Shown here in pieces: positions 62,775-64,000 of a DNA stretch of 64,000 nt (within the stretch, counting starts at the first letter, position 1; every line of letters starts with the position of its first letter). This DNA is from Klebsiella spallanzanii (GTDB taxonomy: Bacteria > Pseudomonadota > Gammaproteobacteria > Enterobacterales > Enterobacteriaceae). The position numbers and the translations under genes are program-made. The stretch lies in contig NZ_CABGGS010000045.1 of the NCBI RefSeq assembly GCF_902158555.1, forward strand, positions 124,001-188,000. The letters run 5' to 3'. Under the pieces are notes generated by a model, which searched no databases, was not told the origin of the DNA, and worked only from the letters and a program-made list of their open reading frames with translations.

Positions 62775-63953
62775 ATGTTAAACGGCATGAAACCCTTATC
62801 TCGCTCCCTGCGCTGGGGAATGGTCGGTGGTGGCGGTACCAGCCAGATTGGCTATAGCCACCGCTGTGCGGCGCTGCGCGACAACGTCTTTACTCTGCTG
62901 GCCGGTGCGCTCGATATAGATGCCGAACGCGGCCGTCAATTCGGCGAGCAGCTCGGAATCGCACCTGAGCGTTGCTATGCCGATTATCAAACGCTGTTTG
63001 CAGAAGAGGCCAAACGTCCTGACGGTATTGAAGCCGTATCGGTGACGACGCCGAACAACACCCACTTTGCCATTACCAAAGCGGCACTGGAGGCCGGGCT
63101 GCACGTTGTCTGCGAAAAACCGCTGTGCTTTACCGCCGATGAAGCCCGCGAACTGCTAGCGCTGAGCAAAAAACAGAATAAAATCATTGGCGTCACCTAC
63201 GGATACGCCGGGCATCAGATGATCCAACAGGCACGGCAGATGATTGCCGAGGGGATGCTCGGCGAGATCCGCATTATCAATATGCAGTTTGCCCACGGTT
63301 TTCATAACGAAGCCGTCGAACTGCAGGCTGAATCCACCCGCTGGCGCGTCACTCCCAAATATGCCGGCCCTAGCTATGTTCTGGGAGATCTGGCAACCCA
63401 CCCGCTATTTATTGCGGAAACGATGGTGCCAGACCTCAACATCACCCGGTTAATGTGCGCACGTCAAAGCTTCGTCAAATCCCGCGCTCCGCTGGAAGAT
63501 AATGCCTTTGTGCTGATGGAATATAACAACGGCGCCGTCGGTTCGCTGTGGACCAGCGCAGTCAACAGCGGCGCGATGCACTCGCAAAAAGTCCGCGTTA
63601 TTGGCGAAAAAGCCAGTATCGAGTGGTGGGATGAACGCCCGAATCAGCTCAGCTACGAGGTACAGGGCGAGCCGGCGCGCGTTCTTGAACGCGGGATGCC
63701 CTATCTGAGCCAGCAGGCGCTGGCGGACGACCGCATCGGCGGTGGCCATCCCGAAGGGTTATTCGAGGCATGGGCCAACCTTTACCGCCGCTACGCTATT
63801 GCCATGGACGCAATGGATCGCGGCGACCATGCATTCCTGGAGACCTTCTGGTATCCAAACGTCGAAGCCGGGCTCCACGGCGTCTACTGGGTCGAACAGT
63901 GCGTTAAATCCGCCGATGCAGGCGGCCAATGGGTTGACTTCAACTGCCAATAA
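62775..63953 (+). CDS. Gfo/Idh/MocA-family NAD(P)-dependent oxidoreductase
   Basis: A 392-residue sugar dehydrogenase of the Gfo/Idh/MocA group. RWGMVGGGGTSQIG is the dinucleotide fold and CEKPL (113-117) the family EKP motif with the cofactor-contacting lysine; GDLATHPLFIAE carries a conserved active-site His. It probably oxidises the sugar brought in by the upstream symporter at a ring carbon. The start at 62775 follows AAAGGAG; an earlier frame overlaps the transporter gene. Confidence 0.9.
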   Translation: MLNGMKPLSRSLRWGMVGGGGTSQIGYSHRCAALRDNVFTLLAGALDIDAERGRQFGEQLGIAPERCYADYQTLFAEEAKRPDGIEAVSVTTPNNTHFAITKAALEAGLHVVCEKPLCFTADEARELLALSKKQNKIIGVTYGYAGHQMIQQARQMIAEGMLGEIRIINMQFAHGFHNEAVELQAESTRWRVTPKYAGPSYVLGDLATHPLFIAETMVPDLNITRLMCARQSFVKSRAPLEDNAFVLMEYNNGAVGSLWTSAVNSGAMHSQKVRVIGEKASIEWWDERPNQLSYEVQGEPARVLERGMPYLSQQALADDRIGGGHPEGLFEAWANLYRRYAIAMDAMDRGDHAFLETFWYPNVEAGLHGVYWVEQCVKSADAGGQWVDFNCQ

Positions 63954-63962
63954 TCGCTAAGC

Positions 63963-63992
63963 GCCAGTGGGGGCCACTCCACTGGTTTCTTT
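63963..63992 (+). terminator. Terminator after the oxidoreductase gene
   Basis: Stem CCAGTGG / CCACTGG followed by TTTCTTTCT, ending the two-gene unit. Confidence 0.75.
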
Positions 63993-64000
63993 CTGTCTAC

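Overview
The window looks like chromosomal DNA of a Klebsiella/Raoultella-type enterobacterium. The core genes match their Escherichia coli counterparts closely and in the same order: ylaB, ffs, ybaZ, ybaY, tesB, amtB-glnK, mdlBA, decR, cof, ybaE, queC, fadM, ybaV, ppiD, hupB, lon, clpX-clpP, tig, bolA, yajG, ampG, cyoABCDE. The metabolic genes set between these blocks are of a kind usual in the Klebsiella group. The genus is inferred from gene content, not from a marker gene.

Layout. (1) 1-11250 is a galactan-utilisation (gan) locus: a LacI-type regulator cut by the window edge, a LamB-like porin, a secreted GH53 galactanase, a GH42 beta-galactosidase, a MalEFG-like importer with a divergent MalK-like ATPase, and an orphan PTS EIIB domain. 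Pectic galactan would be cut outside the cytoplasm, enter through GanL and GanEFG plus the ATPase, and be hydrolysed by GanA. (2) 11325-18466 holds a c-di-GMP phosphodiesterase, an RcnR/RcnA nickel-cobalt efflux pair with three operator-like sites, a MocR/YczE divergent pair, a small ribbon-helix-helix/hypothetical gene pair, 4.5S RNA, an unknown 135-residue protein and the alkyltransferase-like protein. (3) 18506-25302 runs from ybaY and tesB to amtB-glnK and is interrupted by a LysR / AroY-like decarboxylase / DUF554 block. (4) 25546-52447 is a long conserved backbone: ABC exporter MdlAB, cysteine-responsive DecR with a CcdA-like desulfhydrase, queuosine synthesis, periplasmic folding, Lon/ClpXP/trigger-factor proteostasis, AmpG muropeptide permease and cytochrome bo3 oxidase. 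(5) 52743-63953 is accessory. It opens with a small gene for a double-glycine-leader peptide built from eight 11-residue aromatic repeats. An IclR-controlled cluster follows (shikimate-dehydrogenase-like, two KstD/fumarate-reductase-like flavoproteins, NIPSNAP, TIM-barrel isomerase, aromatic-acid symporter). Last come a GPH sugar symporter and a Gfo/Idh/MocA oxidoreductase.

Most novel candidates. First is the repeat peptide at 52743-53075, whose leader is bacteriocin-like but which has no transporter or immunity gene beside it. Second is the IclR cluster at 53124-60836, whose enzyme set suggests oxidation or aromatisation of an alicyclic acid that I cannot name. Lesser candidates are the orphan EIIB in the gan locus, the LysR/decarboxylase/DUF554 insertion at the 3' end of tesB, and the translationally coupled pair at 16532-17001. 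All assignments come from reading the sequence; no database search was run.
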